The notes under the pieces were generated by a model. That model saw nothing but the letters and a program-made list of their open reading frames with translations. It made no database searches and was not told the DNA's origin. A stretch of 64,000 bases of DNA from Bacteroidota bacterium (GTDB taxonomy: Bacteria > Bacteroidota > Bacteroidia > Chitinophagales > Chitinophagaceae), in contig JAFDXO010000083.1 in NCBI GenBank assembly GCA_018267925.1, forward strand, positions 1 to 64,000. The letters run 5' to 3'. The position numbers and the translations under genes are program-made. Positions within the stretch are counted from its first letter, which is position 1. Each line of letters opens with the position of its first letter. Below, piece by piece: positions 35,028 to 44,588 of this stretch.

Positions 35028-36134
35028 ATGAACGAAAGAGCAAGAAATAAGTTAAGCAGTCAATGGGTTGCCCTGACTATCTTATGCGGGGGGGTAGCCA
35101 TTCGATTTGTTGAATGGTTTCATTGTCGAGATTTGATGATGGACGAGGTGAATGTTGTTCGCAATATCTTTGAAAGACCTTATGACGGCTTATTTCGCCC
35201 CTTAGCCTATGAGCAATTTGCACCACCGCTCTTCCTATCCATGGTCAAAGCAACAAGCACCCTTGGAGGTTTCAGTGAGATGTCGTTGCGGTTATTTCCC
35301 ATCCTTTGTTCCATCCTCTCTCTGTTTGTATTCTATCGCTTAGTTCTTGTGTTTGCCGGCAAGCGTTCATTATGGTATCCTTTAGCAATTTTTTCTTTTG
35401 CTGAAATATACATTCAGTATGCAAATGATGTGAAGCAATATTCATCAGACATATTGGTGTCACTATTGCTGGTGTTTTTAGCCGTAAAAAGAGGCTTATT
35501 TTCAAGTAGCCGGTTTCAATTTTTCCTGCAATGGTCGCTGATTGGCATGATAGCCGTTTGGCTTTCCATGCCTTCCATATTTATTCTGACCGGAGTAGGC
35601 ATCAGTCTGTTTATTCAAGCCTACAACGATAGGCAAACACGCTATTATTTGCCCCTCATCGGTGCCGGTATATTATGGATGTTATCCTTTGCAGGTTACT
35701 ATTGGCTTTTGCTCCGGCATCAGATTGCCTCTGAATATTTACAGCTATTTCATGCACCCTATTTTCTCAACCTATCTAATGGGAAAGACTTGTTTGACAG
35801 CCACAACATCGGATTGATGGCTGCTTTTTTTTCATCGGCAATAGGCTCTGGTAGGCACTTTCCATTCTTTTTGAATTTAGCTCTGTTGTTAGTAGGCTTT
35901 TATAGCATTTTGAGAAATAATGCAACGAAGGGGCTTGTACTTTTAATTCCAATCTTCTGCTTCTTGGCGGCTGTTGTCACGCATCGGTTTACGCTGTTGC
36001 CGCGGGTTGGGTTGTTTGTCATGCCTATCCTTCTAATAGTTGTTGGTGTGGGACTTGAAGCCTTATTGACAATACGTGTTTGGTTTCAATGGCTGACGGT
36101 TGCCGCTTGTGTGATAAGTGCAGGCTATTCCTAG
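35028..36134 (+). CDS. Glycosyltransferase family 39-like membrane protein, N-terminal part (broken gene)
   Basis: A polytopic protein with about nine hydrophobic segments. Its first loop holds HCRDLMMDEVNVVRNI, the acidic motif expected of GT-C (PMT/ArnT-like) transferases that use lipid-linked sugars. It then has FAPPLFLSMVKAT and YANDVKQYSSD, typical of Bacteroidota GT39 proteins. The ATG at 35028 is preferred over a TTG at 34998. The frame ends at TAG 36132-36134 directly after the last membrane segment. The same frame stays open after this stop to 36506, so the intact ancestor was about 492 residues. The truncated product keeps the whole membrane part but lacks the soluble domain. Confidence 0.75.
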   Translation: MNERARNKLSSQWVALTILCGGVAIRFVEWFHCRDLMMDEVNVVRNIFERPYDGLFRPLAYEQFAPPLFLSMVKATSTLGGFSEMSLRLFPILCSILSLFVFYRLVLVFAGKRSLWYPLAIFSFAEIYIQYANDVKQYSSDILVSLLLVFLAVKRGLFSSSRFQFFLQWSLIGMIAVWLSMPSIFILTGVGISLFIQAYNDRQTRYYLPLIGAGILWMLSFAGYYWLLLRHQIASEYLQLFHAPYFLNLSNGKDLFDSHNIGLMAAFFSSAIGSGRHFPFFLNLALLLVGFYSILRNNATKGLVLLIPIFCFLAAVVTHRFTLLPRVGLFVMPILLIVVGVGLEALLTIRVWFQWLTVAACVISAGYS

Positions 36135-36137
36135 CAG

Positions 36138-36506
36138 TTGCGCTTGTTTACCAGCCGAATTGAGATTGATGAGCTTACTAAAGAAATTGCTTTCGCACGA
36201 AAAAACAAGGTATCCAATCATCAAATTTTCCTATCGGAACTCTACGAACCCAATCTGATTTATTATACAAAAATCCACCCGAATAAAACTCGCGCCAAAA
36301 GCTATGACAGCATACAGATTTTGAAATGGAAAACGAATTATACGGCTTTACGATCAGGCATTGTCAATAGATCTGCCTTCATCTATTTTTGGATGGATGA
36401 TGGTACTATGCAACGACATCGGGATTCTATTTTCTCGTTTTTTCAACCCATAGATTCATTTGTGCAACCAAGCTATAAGGTTTTTGTCTTTGACCAGAAA
36501 CGATAA
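36138..36506 (+). pseudogene. C-terminal soluble domain of the split glycosyltransferase
   Basis: In phase with the upstream gene after a single TAG and one CAG codon. It encodes RIEIDELTKEIAFARKNKV... to SFVQPSYKVFVFDQK, a 120-residue soluble alpha/beta region like the periplasmic end of GT39 proteins. The only initiator here is a TTG (36138) without a clear ribosome site. Therefore independent translation is doubtful. It is either a remnant, a readthrough product or the result of a sequencing error. Confidence 0.65.
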
Positions 36507-36601
36507 TTCGGAAAACCCTGTCATTCATCCGGCCGTTCAACAAAAATCCGCTCCGATGATTTAGGCATTTGACAATAGGTATTTTCAAAACCCAAAACTT
36601 C

Positions 36602-37279
36602 TTATTTTTTTATCTGCCCCATTTTTTTCAGGAGACCTTGCCGGAGAATAAACGGTTGAAGCTCCTCATAGGTTAAAAGAACGTCTGCGGGATAGTTTTG
36701 ATACATATAAATCACCCTCATTCCCTCATCCCTTATGTTGAATTTTTTCGAAATAATACCTTGCCTCAAGTCAAGAGAATCCATCGCATCAAACTGTCTT
36801 TCTTGCGTTACTTTATGCAGGATCAATGAGTCTAAGCTTGCCATTTTCGAACTTTCAAACAATGAGCTGAAACTTAATTCCTTACCGGTTTCCGAACTAA
36901 AATTCATGGTCTGAAATTCCGTCCATGGATGGGGAGCATCTTTTACATATATCGCCTTTGACAGGCTAATACTGACAATGCCGTTTTTGAGATATACAAC
37001 TTCAAACTTAAAGTCGTAATCCATTTTTTTTTGACAAAATAATCGGGCGTTCTCACCTCTAAGTTGATAGGTATTTACTCGTTTTCTTATGGCAGAATTT
37101 ATTTTGTTTTCAGTTTTTTTGTTTTTAAGAATAATGGCATCCCATTCCAAAAAATCGTAGCAAGATTTAGTCAAGTAATATTTTACTTTTTGGTGTCGAA
37201 AATGAATTGCATCAGCCGACTGCCCGTATGCGGTAATGGTTGTTACAGAAATTAATACGGATAGTAGTCGTTTCATCAT
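36602..37279 (-). CDS. Exported DUF3298/DUF4163-like (RsiV/PdaC-type) protein
   Basis: A signal peptide (MMKRLLSVLISVTTITAYGQ) is followed by a 200-residue domain. It carries the pattern of these families: KINSAIRKRVNTY early, VYLKNGIVSISLSKAIYVKD in the middle, the MNFSSETGKELSFSSLFE strand-turn, and a C-terminal hydrophobic LLTYEELQPFI. In known relatives the fold binds peptidoglycan or lysozyme; no function can be assigned here. Length 225. It is convergent with the broken glycosyltransferase gene. The 169 bases upstream hold nothing clear. Confidence 0.65.
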   Translation of the reverse strand: MMKRLLSVLISVTTITAYGQSADAIHFRHQKVKYYLTKSCYDFLEWDAIILKNKKTENKINSAIRKRVNTYQLRGENARLFCQKKMDYDFKFEVVYLKNGIVSISLSKAIYVKDAPHPWTEFQTMNFSSETGKELSFSSLFESSKMASLDSLILHKVTQERQFDAMDSLDLRQGIISKKFNIRDEGMRVIYMYQNYPADVLLTYEELQPFILRQGLLKKMGQIKK

Positions 37280-37448
37280 ACTGAAAAATACAACTAAAAC
37301 TTACTAATAATCAATTGGCGATAGAACACTCGACAAAAGTGTTTTTAGATTGCCATAGCAATCGGCACACATACAAGGAAAGGGAACCGGACAAAATCAA
37401 AATATGCCTTTGGATTTTGTACCATTTTTCAGGTGTTGTTTCAATCAG

Positions 37449-38876
37449 TTACTTAATCATTTTATAGGCACTTGTCGTGTCTGTAAACTTGAAATAATTT
37501 GATGGAAGGTCTTTGTATGGGAAGGCTCCCCAGTTGCTTAACCATTCTTTCGTGTTGTGTGTTCCCCATTCCAAGGCATTGGCATCTTCCGAAACAATTA
37601 ACGAGGCGGTTTGTCCGTTTTCGATAGTGGACAGCAACCAAAACTCATACGAAGTACCCCAAATCATGATCAATTTCCCTTCAGGGACTTGAGATTTATC
37701 CAGTAGCAATTTTTCATTTTGGTGCTGTTTTAAAAACGTTTGTAACCAAAATAATCTTTCCTTAAAGGGTGTGTATAGACTGATACGAACGATACCGCTA
37801 ATGGCAATGATAGCGATAATAAGCCCACTCAATTTTTTGGCTTGCAGTGTAGGCAACACATCAAAAACGAAAGGAATGCCGATGATAATCACCAAGGGGC
37901 TGTATAAGTTTTCCCAATAAACATCGGGTGTTTCCTCGCCGGGAAACGAAATGTTTACTAACATCACAAAGCCTACTGAATAACCCATAAACAGAATCAG
38001 TTTCCACCATGATTTATGACGAACGTAAAAGAAAACATTCGCAATACTCAGCACAGGAATCCAATAGTATTTGTGAAACCAATTTTTTACAAAATTTTTC
38101 TGTGAAAACTGAGTAAAGTAGTTCGGAAAAAGAGAAATGAAATTCCTTAGCCCACCATAAGCACCATGGTCATAATCATCCGTAAAAAAAAGGCGTTTGA
38201 TCAAAGAGACAAGCACATACACCACGAGCGTCATGTATAGTGTACGCTTGGCAATAGGTTGCTGTTTGCTAAATAAGAAAAACAACACTGTAAAGCTAAA
38301 AGCAATCAACATCATAGGATGCGCCCACACTAACAATGGGATAAAAAATAGTGAAGCAAAAATGGAGCGTAAGCCGAATTGATTGAACCTTGGTTGAAAT
38401 AATAAAGCAAAAAATAAAACCAGCAAGGCCAAGCCCAAAAGTAATTCTGAGATCATCCAATAAAATACATCCGTAACAAAAAGCAAGTTGAGAAAGAGGA
38501 TGAGTAAGGCAAAATCATATCTTTTGAACAGCGATCCACACAAGATGTAAACAACCCAATTAAAAATTACGACTCCTAAAGAATAACTCAAAGCAACAAC
38601 CCATAAGGGGAAAGATGCTTTCACGGCAAGCAAGGGAAAAATTTCGGTAATAGCAGCAATAAACCGCCCATGAAAAAAAACAAAATTTCCATCCTTTACA
38701 ATATTGAAAAGATAGAAAGCCATATCGGAAAAAATGGTTCGTTCTTTATAGTAAACTATTGACATTGCCAACAAAGCGGCAAAAGCCACAAAGCCCAAAT
38801 AATATGCTTTTTTAGTCATAGAAAATCTTGTTTGTTGGCGATAATGAAATCTATCAAAACTATCAGACGAACCCAT
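37449..38876 (-). CDS. Polytopic membrane protein, GT-C-like topology, unknown function
   Basis: About eleven hydrophobic segments occupy the protein up to residue 360, followed by a soluble tail of about 110 residues (YTPFKERLFWLQTFLKQHQN ... LPSNYFKFTDTTSAYKMIK). The first loop carries FSDMAFYLFNIVKDGNFVFFHGRF, placed like the acidic loop of lipid-linked sugar transferases, though I cannot confirm a GT family. ATG at 38876 (475 aa) or 38819 (456 aa, MTKKAYYLGF) are both possible. With the broken GT39 gene nearby it may have belonged to a surface-glycan locus. It is divergent from pyrH. Confidence 0.7.
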   Translation of the reverse strand: MGSSDSFDRFHYRQQTRFSMTKKAYYLGFVAFAALLAMSIVYYKERTIFSDMAFYLFNIVKDGNFVFFHGRFIAAITEIFPLLAVKASFPLWVVALSYSLGVVIFNWVVYILCGSLFKRYDFALLILFLNLLFVTDVFYWMISELLLGLALLVLFFALLFQPRFNQFGLRSIFASLFFIPLLVWAHPMMLIAFSFTVLFFLFSKQQPIAKRTLYMTLVVYVLVSLIKRLFFTDDYDHGAYGGLRNFISLFPNYFTQFSQKNFVKNWFHKYYWIPVLSIANVFFYVRHKSWWKLILFMGYSVGFVMLVNISFPGEETPDVYWENLYSPLVIIIGIPFVFDVLPTLQAKKLSGLIIAIIAISGIVRISLYTPFKERLFWLQTFLKQHQNEKLLLDKSQVPEGKLIMIWGTSYEFWLLSTIENGQTASLIVSEDANALEWGTHNTKEWLSNWGAFPYKDLPSNYFKFTDTTSAYKMIK

Positions 38877-38977
38877 TGGACTATTCTGTTCCGAAAATCC
38901 GCTAACTTTTTTATTTCTTTGCAGCCAAAAATAGAGTATAGCTCTTGTCTATACTGTTTTTTTCAAATCACAATCAG

Positions 38978-39688
38978 ATGCTGCCAAAATACAATCGTGT
39001 ACTTTTAAAACTTTCAGGCGAATCGCTGATGGGCGATCGCAATTTTGGTTTAGACCCTAAAATGTTGGAAGCCTATGCAACCGACATCAAAGCCATAACA
39101 GACATAGGTGTTCAAGTGGCTGTGGTGATTGGTGGCGGAAATATTTATCGAGGTATGAACGAAGCTGAAACCGGCATTGAGCGTGCACAAGGCGATTATA
39201 TGGGCATGTTGGCAACAGTTATTAATGGCATGGCTCTTCAAGCTGCATTAGAAAAAATAGGTGTGAAAACAAGGCTACAAAGTGCGATCAAAATGGAGCA
39301 AGTAGCAGAACCATACATACGCCGCCGTGCCATACGACATTTAGAAAAAGGACGTGTTGTAATTTTTGGAGCAGGCACCGGAAATCCCTATTTCACAACA
39401 GATACCGCCGGCTCTCTCCGAGCCATAGAAATCAATGCAGCCGTAATCTTGAAAGGAACTCGTGTTGATGGTATTTATTCTGCAGATCCGGAAAAAGACC
39501 CTACGGCTACCCGATTTGAAAATCTGAGTTTCAGTGAAGTGATTTCCAAAGGATTGAAAGTAATGGATATGACTGCCTTTACGCTATGTCAGGAAAACAA
39601 TTTGCCCATCATTGTCTTTGACATGCACCGTCCGGGAAATTTGTTGGATGTAGTTAGTGGGAAAAAAGTAGGAACTATCGTTCAATAA
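38978..39688 (+). CDS. pyrH: UMP kinase
   Basis: Phosphorylates UMP to UDP in pyrimidine synthesis; hexameric, amino-acid-kinase fold. Visible are [75 protein letters not shown] and [20 protein letters not shown]. The 236-residue length is normal. The ATG at 38978 is preferred; an upstream non-ATG start would add an unrelated 11-residue leader. frr, often its neighbour, is not here: a small lipoprotein gene follows 34 bases later. Confidence 0.96.
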   Translation: MLPKYNRVLLKLSGESLMGDRNFGLDPKMLEAYATDIKAITDIGVQVAVVIGGGNIYRGMNEAETGIERAQGDYMGMLATVINGMALQAALEKIGVKTRLQSAIKMEQVAEPYIRRRAIRHLEKGRVVIFGAGTGNPYFTTDTAGSLRAIEINAAVILKGTRVDGIYSADPEKDPTATRFENLSFSEVISKGLKVMDMTAFTLCQENNLPIIVFDMHRPGNLLDVVSGKKVGTIVQ

Positions 39689-39722
39689 TTAACTCTTGTT
39701 TTTTGTTTCATATTTTTACAGT

Positions 39723-40139
39723 ATGAAGCAATTAAGATTACTCTGCTTTTTTGTATTTGCTTTAGGCTGCTCAAAAATAAATGACACTTACACCAAAAGC
39801 ATTACATACCAATATCAAGCTTGGGATAGTCAACACATTTACTACATTACTTACCCAACCAAAATAATTACAACAGATAAACACTATCCCATCTCTCGAA
39901 TCTTTGTCTTAACCATTGATACTATTGCCAAGATTGCCATTTTAAATAACGATACTTTTTATCAAAATAATTCAACTTATACTAAGTCTGGACAAATGGG
40001 TATTCCTTTTGCTGATTTCCATTTTCTAAGCTTTAAAGATGATACTTTGATGCTAAAACACTGGGGAATCATCAACAACACCGAGGCTCAAGAAGCGAAT
40101 ATTTCTGCCTATCGAATATCAGCTCCGAGTTTGAAGTAG
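39723..40139 (+). CDS. Small lipoprotein of unknown function
   Basis: Lipoprotein signal with lipobox LGC at C16 (MKQLRLLCFFVFALGCSKIND). The 120-residue mature part is rich in Tyr, Thr and Ile with beta-strand character (YQYQAWDSQHIYYITYPTKI, SGQMGIPFADFHFLSFKDDT). Not recognised. Starts 34 bases after pyrH on the same strand. Confidence 0.65.
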   Translation: MKQLRLLCFFVFALGCSKINDTYTKSITYQYQAWDSQHIYYITYPTKIITTDKHYPISRIFVLTIDTIAKIAILNNDTFYQNNSTYTKSGQMGIPFADFHFLSFKDDTLMLKHWGIINNTEAQEANISAYRISAPSLK

Positions 40140-40668
40140 GCGGAGCATTTTAGCAATACGGGTAATTTGAAAAACTAAAGTTCGGTTAAGCACAAAAGTG
40201 TCATAGAAGTTCGTCATCCCCGCTTTTCCAATGAGCTAGAACCGGTTTTAGCCATACCTTGACTATGGCTATGTGTTCTTTTTAGTGTCGTCCATGTGTT
40301 ATATAGCCATGAGTAGTGTATAAAAAAGTGTGTATTAGGTAAATATTTTAAGTTTGGTTGGTTTAAGTCCAGCAGTTTGATGTCTGCATAGTCGTCAAAT
40401 AGTAGTGTTCATTTCATCTAAAAAAGAAGAAGCCTTTGGTGAAATAAAAGATAATGACTTAAAAAGAGCTGGATATTTTGCAATCATTTTGAAGTTGCTT
40501 TCAAGAGAAAATGTTGTGAAACAGACAACGAAAAGTTTTATTTTAAGAATACTGCTTTTACCGCTTGCAAAAAAGCAGGCTTCCGATTTTATATTATGCC
40601 AATAATATTTTCTGTGCGATTGCCTATATCTATCTTAGTTTTACTTAGTCATTTCAAATAAAAGAACA
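40140..40668. other. Intergenic stretch without a clear gene
   Basis: A+T-rich. A 66-codon frame from a GTG at 40405 (to 40605) is the longest on the forward strand, and a similar-length open frame exists on the other strand. Neither has a good start, a recognisable family or coding-like context. I see no repeat or RNA. Confidence 0.5.
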
Positions 40669-42612
40669 ATGAGCCATTTTGTTCGGATTTTTACCCTGCT
40701 TCTCATGGGTGTTATTGTTAGTCAAGCGCAGACTATCAACCCAGAAAAATGCAAAGGGTATATTCTTCAAAAATCAGCAGCAAAAACTACGGTAGCAGAT
40801 CCGGCAGAAGATAGTTATGATGTAAAATGGGTAAAGTTTGATCTGAAAATGACCAATTTAAACACTTCTTTAAGCGGAAGCGTTACGACCAAAGCATCTG
40901 TTGTTGCCGGCTCTTTATCATCATACGTTTTTGAGCTAAACGCATTATATACAGTAGATTCGGTACTCATCAATGGCATCAGTTGTGCTTTTCAAAACAC
41001 CGGAGATGTATGGACTGTGTTGTTGCCTAATCCAATTGCTCAAAGTTTATTTTTCGTTGCACAGGTCTTTTATCAGGGCACCATTTCAAGCGGTTCTGCC
41101 TTTTTTAGCACTGGCATACGTACACAATCTTCACCCTCTTGGGGAAACATGGTAACATACACCATGAGCGAACCATACGAATCAAAAGATTGGTGGCCAA
41201 CGAAGCAATCATTAACAGACAAAATAGACTCAGCAGACATTTGGATAACCGTTCCGTCTTCGCTGAAAGCAGGCAGCAATGGGCGTTTGAAAGCTATCAC
41301 GGCAATGCCCGGAAATTTGTATAGATATGAATGGAAGACGAAATACCCCATAGATTATTATCTGCTTTCAGTAGCTGTTTCAAACTACACAGAATACTCT
41401 TTCTATGTTCCTTTTACCGGAACGAATGATTCAATGCTTGTTCAAAATTACATTTACAATAATCCCCAATTTCTAACGACCTATAAAAGTAAGATTGACT
41501 CTATAGGAATCATGCTACAATACTTATCAAAGTTATTTGGTCGTTATCCTTTTTGGCAAGAAAAATATGGACATTGTGTAGCGCCTTTGAACGGCGGAAT
41601 GGAGCATCAAACGATGACTACATTAGGAAACTTTGGCACTACGCTATCTGTTCATGAATTAGGGCATCAATGGTTTGGCGATAACGTTACTTGTGGCAGT
41701 TGGCATGATATCTGGCTAAATGAAGGCTTTGCATCCTATATCGAATATCTGTTTGTAGAAAAATTTTGGAATAGTGGGATGGGCTTACAATACATGGCTA
41801 ATAAACACAACAACATTCTTCCCTTTGACACCTCAACGGTTTATGTAGCTGACACCACCAATGAAAATCGAATTTTTGACGGTCGCTTTACGTATGACAA
41901 AGGAGCCTCAGCCCTTCATACCCTAAGATTTGTTTTTAATAATGATAGTTTATTCTTTGCCGGCTTAAGATCCTATCAAAATCAATTTTCAGGAAAAACA
42001 GCTATCACAGCAGATTTCAAAACGGTTATGCAACAAACGCTTGGGCAAAATTTAGACACCTTTTTCACACAATGGATTTATAGTAAAGGACACCCCATCT
42101 TTAATGTTCAGTGGAATCAAGTAGGCAACCTTGTTTTACTTCGACTAAACCAAACTACATCAGACCCCACGGTAAATTATTTCACCACACCGCTTGAAGT
42201 AATGTTTCACTCCAATCAAGGAGATACTTTAGTGCGTATAGACCAAAATAAAAACCCTCAAATATTCAAATTCAACTGGAGCAAAACACCTATTGGACTT
42301 ACCGTTGACCCCAATGATTGGTTACTGGATGCTCCCGGATTAATCAACTATGATGCAACACTTGGCATAGATCAAACAATCAATAAACAACTTACCATAT
42401 ACCCCAACCCAACTACTACTCAATGGCAAATAGACCCAGTGAAAGCAGGTATTGTAGCCTCATTCATTGATTTGTCAGGGCATGAGTTATGGAATAAAAA
42501 ATTACAATCTACACAACTGATTATACCGGCTCAACATTTACCGGTTGGTGTTTATTTTTTGAAACTAAATGACAATAACCAAATTACAACATGGAAACTC
42601 ATCAAACAATAA
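40669..42612 (+). CDS. T9SS-exported M1-family metallopeptidase, copy 1
   Basis: Gluzincin aminopeptidase: HELGH at residues 329-333 with the third zinc ligand E352 (spacing x18, in LNEGFASY). The N-terminal exopeptidase motif reads GGMEH, where most family members have GxMEN. A signal peptide (MSHFVRIFTLLLMGVIVSQAQ) starts it, and a C-terminal type IX sorting domain of about 75 residues ends it (IYPNPTTTQWQIDP ... LPVGVYFLKL). The product should therefore be secreted or surface-bound. 647 residues. The paralogous second copy starts 22 bases before this gene's stop. Confidence 0.9.
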   Translation: MSHFVRIFTLLLMGVIVSQAQTINPEKCKGYILQKSAAKTTVADPAEDSYDVKWVKFDLKMTNLNTSLSGSVTTKASVVAGSLSSYVFELNALYTVDSVLINGISCAFQNTGDVWTVLLPNPIAQSLFFVAQVFYQGTISSGSAFFSTGIRTQSSPSWGNMVTYTMSEPYESKDWWPTKQSLTDKIDSADIWITVPSSLKAGSNGRLKAITAMPGNLYRYEWKTKYPIDYYLLSVAVSNYTEYSFYVPFTGTNDSMLVQNYIYNNPQFLTTYKSKIDSIGIMLQYLSKLFGRYPFWQEKYGHCVAPLNGGMEHQTMTTLGNFGTTLSVHELGHQWFGDNVTCGSWHDIWLNEGFASYIEYLFVEKFWNSGMGLQYMANKHNNILPFDTSTVYVADTTNENRIFDGRFTYDKGASALHTLRFVFNNDSLFFAGLRSYQNQFSGKTAITADFKTVMQQTLGQNLDTFFTQWIYSKGHPIFNVQWNQVGNLVLLRLNQTTSDPTVNYFTTPLEVMFHSNQGDTLVRIDQNKNPQIFKFNWSKTPIGLTVDPNDWLLDAPGLINYDATLGIDQTINKQLTIYPNPTTTQWQIDPVKAGIVASFIDLSGHELWNKKLQSTQLIIPAQHLPVGVYFLKLNDNNQITTWKLIKQ

Positions 42613-44552
42613 ATCGTGCATTAAGACTGATCCTTTTTACTTTGTTTTCCTTCATAACTACGGTTTCTAATGCACAAACAATATGTAACAAGGCACAGAA
42701 ACAAGTTAGTTATGCTAAAACAACTGTTGCCAATTTACATGAAGACGATTATGATGTGCAATACGTCAAGCTGGATTTGAAGGTATCTAATTTATCTACT
42801 GCCATTGCCGGATCAGCTACAACTAAAGCCAAAGTAGTTGCCCCACTTCTTACGGATTATTATTTTGAATTAAGCAATCAATTGACTATAGATTCCGCTC
42901 TGATTAATGGACAAAAATTGGTAGCCGTATCGGTATCTCCTTATGTTTGGAAGATTTCTTTAGCTAATGGACTTTCTCAGAATTCGACTTTTTCTGCAAC
43001 TATCTACTATCAGGGTTCACCTTCAGGTGGAACCGGTTTTTTCACGAATGGATTGTTACAACAAACCGATGGAATCTATGGTGTTTCTGTAACACACACA
43101 GTAAGTGCAGCCATACATAGTCGCGATTGGTGGCCATGTAAACAATCGCTTACCGATAAAATAGACTCTGCCGACATTTGGGTAACAGTGCCTACCGGAC
43201 TGAAAGTAGCCGGCAATGGCTTGTTGAAAAATATTACAGCTCTACCCACAGGGAACCGTTATGAATGGGCATCACGATATCCGGCTGATTATTATTTACT
43301 ATCGTTTGCTGTTGCACCTTATACGGAATACAATTATCAAATGCACTTTACAGGTAGCCCGGATTCGATGTTGATTCAAAATTATCTGTACAATGTACCT
43401 TCCATTTTACAACAACATCAAGGGCAATTAGATTCTTTGTCACAGCTGATCAATTATTTTTCAGGCCTATTTGGGAAATATCCCTTTTTCAAAGAGAAGT
43501 TTGGTGTTTGTATGACTCCCTTAGCCGGTGGAATGGAAAACCAAACAATGGTGTCGCTTGGTTCTTTGGATATTCAATTAATGGCACACGAACTTTCGCA
43601 TCAATGGTGGGGCGACAATGTAACTTGCCAATCGTTAGCAGATATGTGGCTAAACGAAGGTTGGGCAACCTATTGTGAACAACTATTTTTAGAACACTTT
43701 AGAGGAACAGCAGCAGCAAAAGCACAAAGAACATCCGTGTTCAATGATATTTTGCTTACAAACATAGGCTCCGTTTATGTAGATGACACCACACAAGAAG
43801 GTAGAATTTATAGCTCTCGTTTTACTTACAACAAGGGTGCTGCGGTTGCACACATGCTACGATATGTAGTGAATAACGATGCTCTCTATTTTCAAGGACT
43901 AAAGAACTATCATCAACAATTCAAGTTTTCAACAGCCACCACAAACGATTTGATAAATGTCATGAATCAAGCTACCGGCTTGAGCTTGGATACTTTTTTC
44001 CAACAATGGATTTATGGTGAGGGGTATCCAAAACACAACATCACTTGGGCACAAAATGGGAATACCGTAGTGATTAAATTAGATCAAATAGGCAGCAAGC
44101 CATCATCTGTTTCCGTTTTCAAAATGCCGATTGATATACAGCTCAAATCCTCATCGGGCGACACTTTAATTCGAGTGATGAATGATCGCGCTACTCAGTA
44201 TTATGTATTCCAATGGGGTGCCCAAATGAACGGAATGGTCTTAGACCCTAATGATCAAATTTTGAACAAGGTACTTTCTGTTACTAACGACAATAGCATT
44301 TTAGAAATTCAGGCTATCAACGAGCTGCCCATTCAAATATTCCCAAACCCCAGCATAGATTACTGGACTGTTCAGCATGTAAGACCAGGCACTTTGCTTA
44401 AGTTGTTTGATGTAACAGGAAAATTGATTTTTCAGAAAACCAGTCAAAGCGACTCTTTCATTATCCCTTCAAAGTCCTTGCCAAATGGTGTTTACACACT
44501 TCATGTATGGTTTAACAATATGCTCAGAAGTTATCAATTGATTAGGCAATAA
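42591..44552 (+). CDS. T9SS-exported M1-family metallopeptidase, copy 2
   Basis: Paralogue of the preceding gene with the same architecture: signal peptide (ending SNAQ), M1 domain with HELSH at 333-337 and E356 in LNEGWATY, and a C-terminal sorting domain (IFPNPSIDYWTVQH ... LPNGVYTLHV). Here the exopeptidase motif is GGMEN. The two copies share long stretches such as DWWP-KQSLTDKIDSADIW. 653 residues. The ATG overlaps the upstream gene by 22 bases, so translation is probably coupled. Confidence 0.9.
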   Translation: METHQTINRALRLILFTLFSFITTVSNAQTICNKAQKQVSYAKTTVANLHEDDYDVQYVKLDLKVSNLSTAIAGSATTKAKVVAPLLTDYYFELSNQLTIDSALINGQKLVAVSVSPYVWKISLANGLSQNSTFSATIYYQGSPSGGTGFFTNGLLQQTDGIYGVSVTHTVSAAIHSRDWWPCKQSLTDKIDSADIWVTVPTGLKVAGNGLLKNITALPTGNRYEWASRYPADYYLLSFAVAPYTEYNYQMHFTGSPDSMLIQNYLYNVPSILQQHQGQLDSLSQLINYFSGLFGKYPFFKEKFGVCMTPLAGGMENQTMVSLGSLDIQLMAHELSHQWWGDNVTCQSLADMWLNEGWATYCEQLFLEHFRGTAAAKAQRTSVFNDILLTNIGSVYVDDTTQEGRIYSSRFTYNKGAAVAHMLRYVVNNDALYFQGLKNYHQQFKFSTATTNDLINVMNQATGLSLDTFFQQWIYGEGYPKHNITWAQNGNTVVIKLDQIGSKPSSVSVFKMPIDIQLKSSSGDTLIRVMNDRATQYYVFQWGAQMNGMVLDPNDQILNKVLSVTNDNSILEIQAINELPIQIFPNPSIDYWTVQHVRPGTLLKLFDVTGKLIFQKTSQSDSFIIPSKSLPNGVYTLHVWFNNMLRSYQLIRQ

Positions 44553-44588
44553 CAAGCCGGAAAGCACAGAAGAAAACGAACTACGAGC

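Noticed and set aside
40405..40605. GTG-started 66-codon frame in the 40140-40668 gap
   Set aside because: Basic, hydrophobic low-information sequence with no recognised family and no ribosome site; cannot be supported as a gene.
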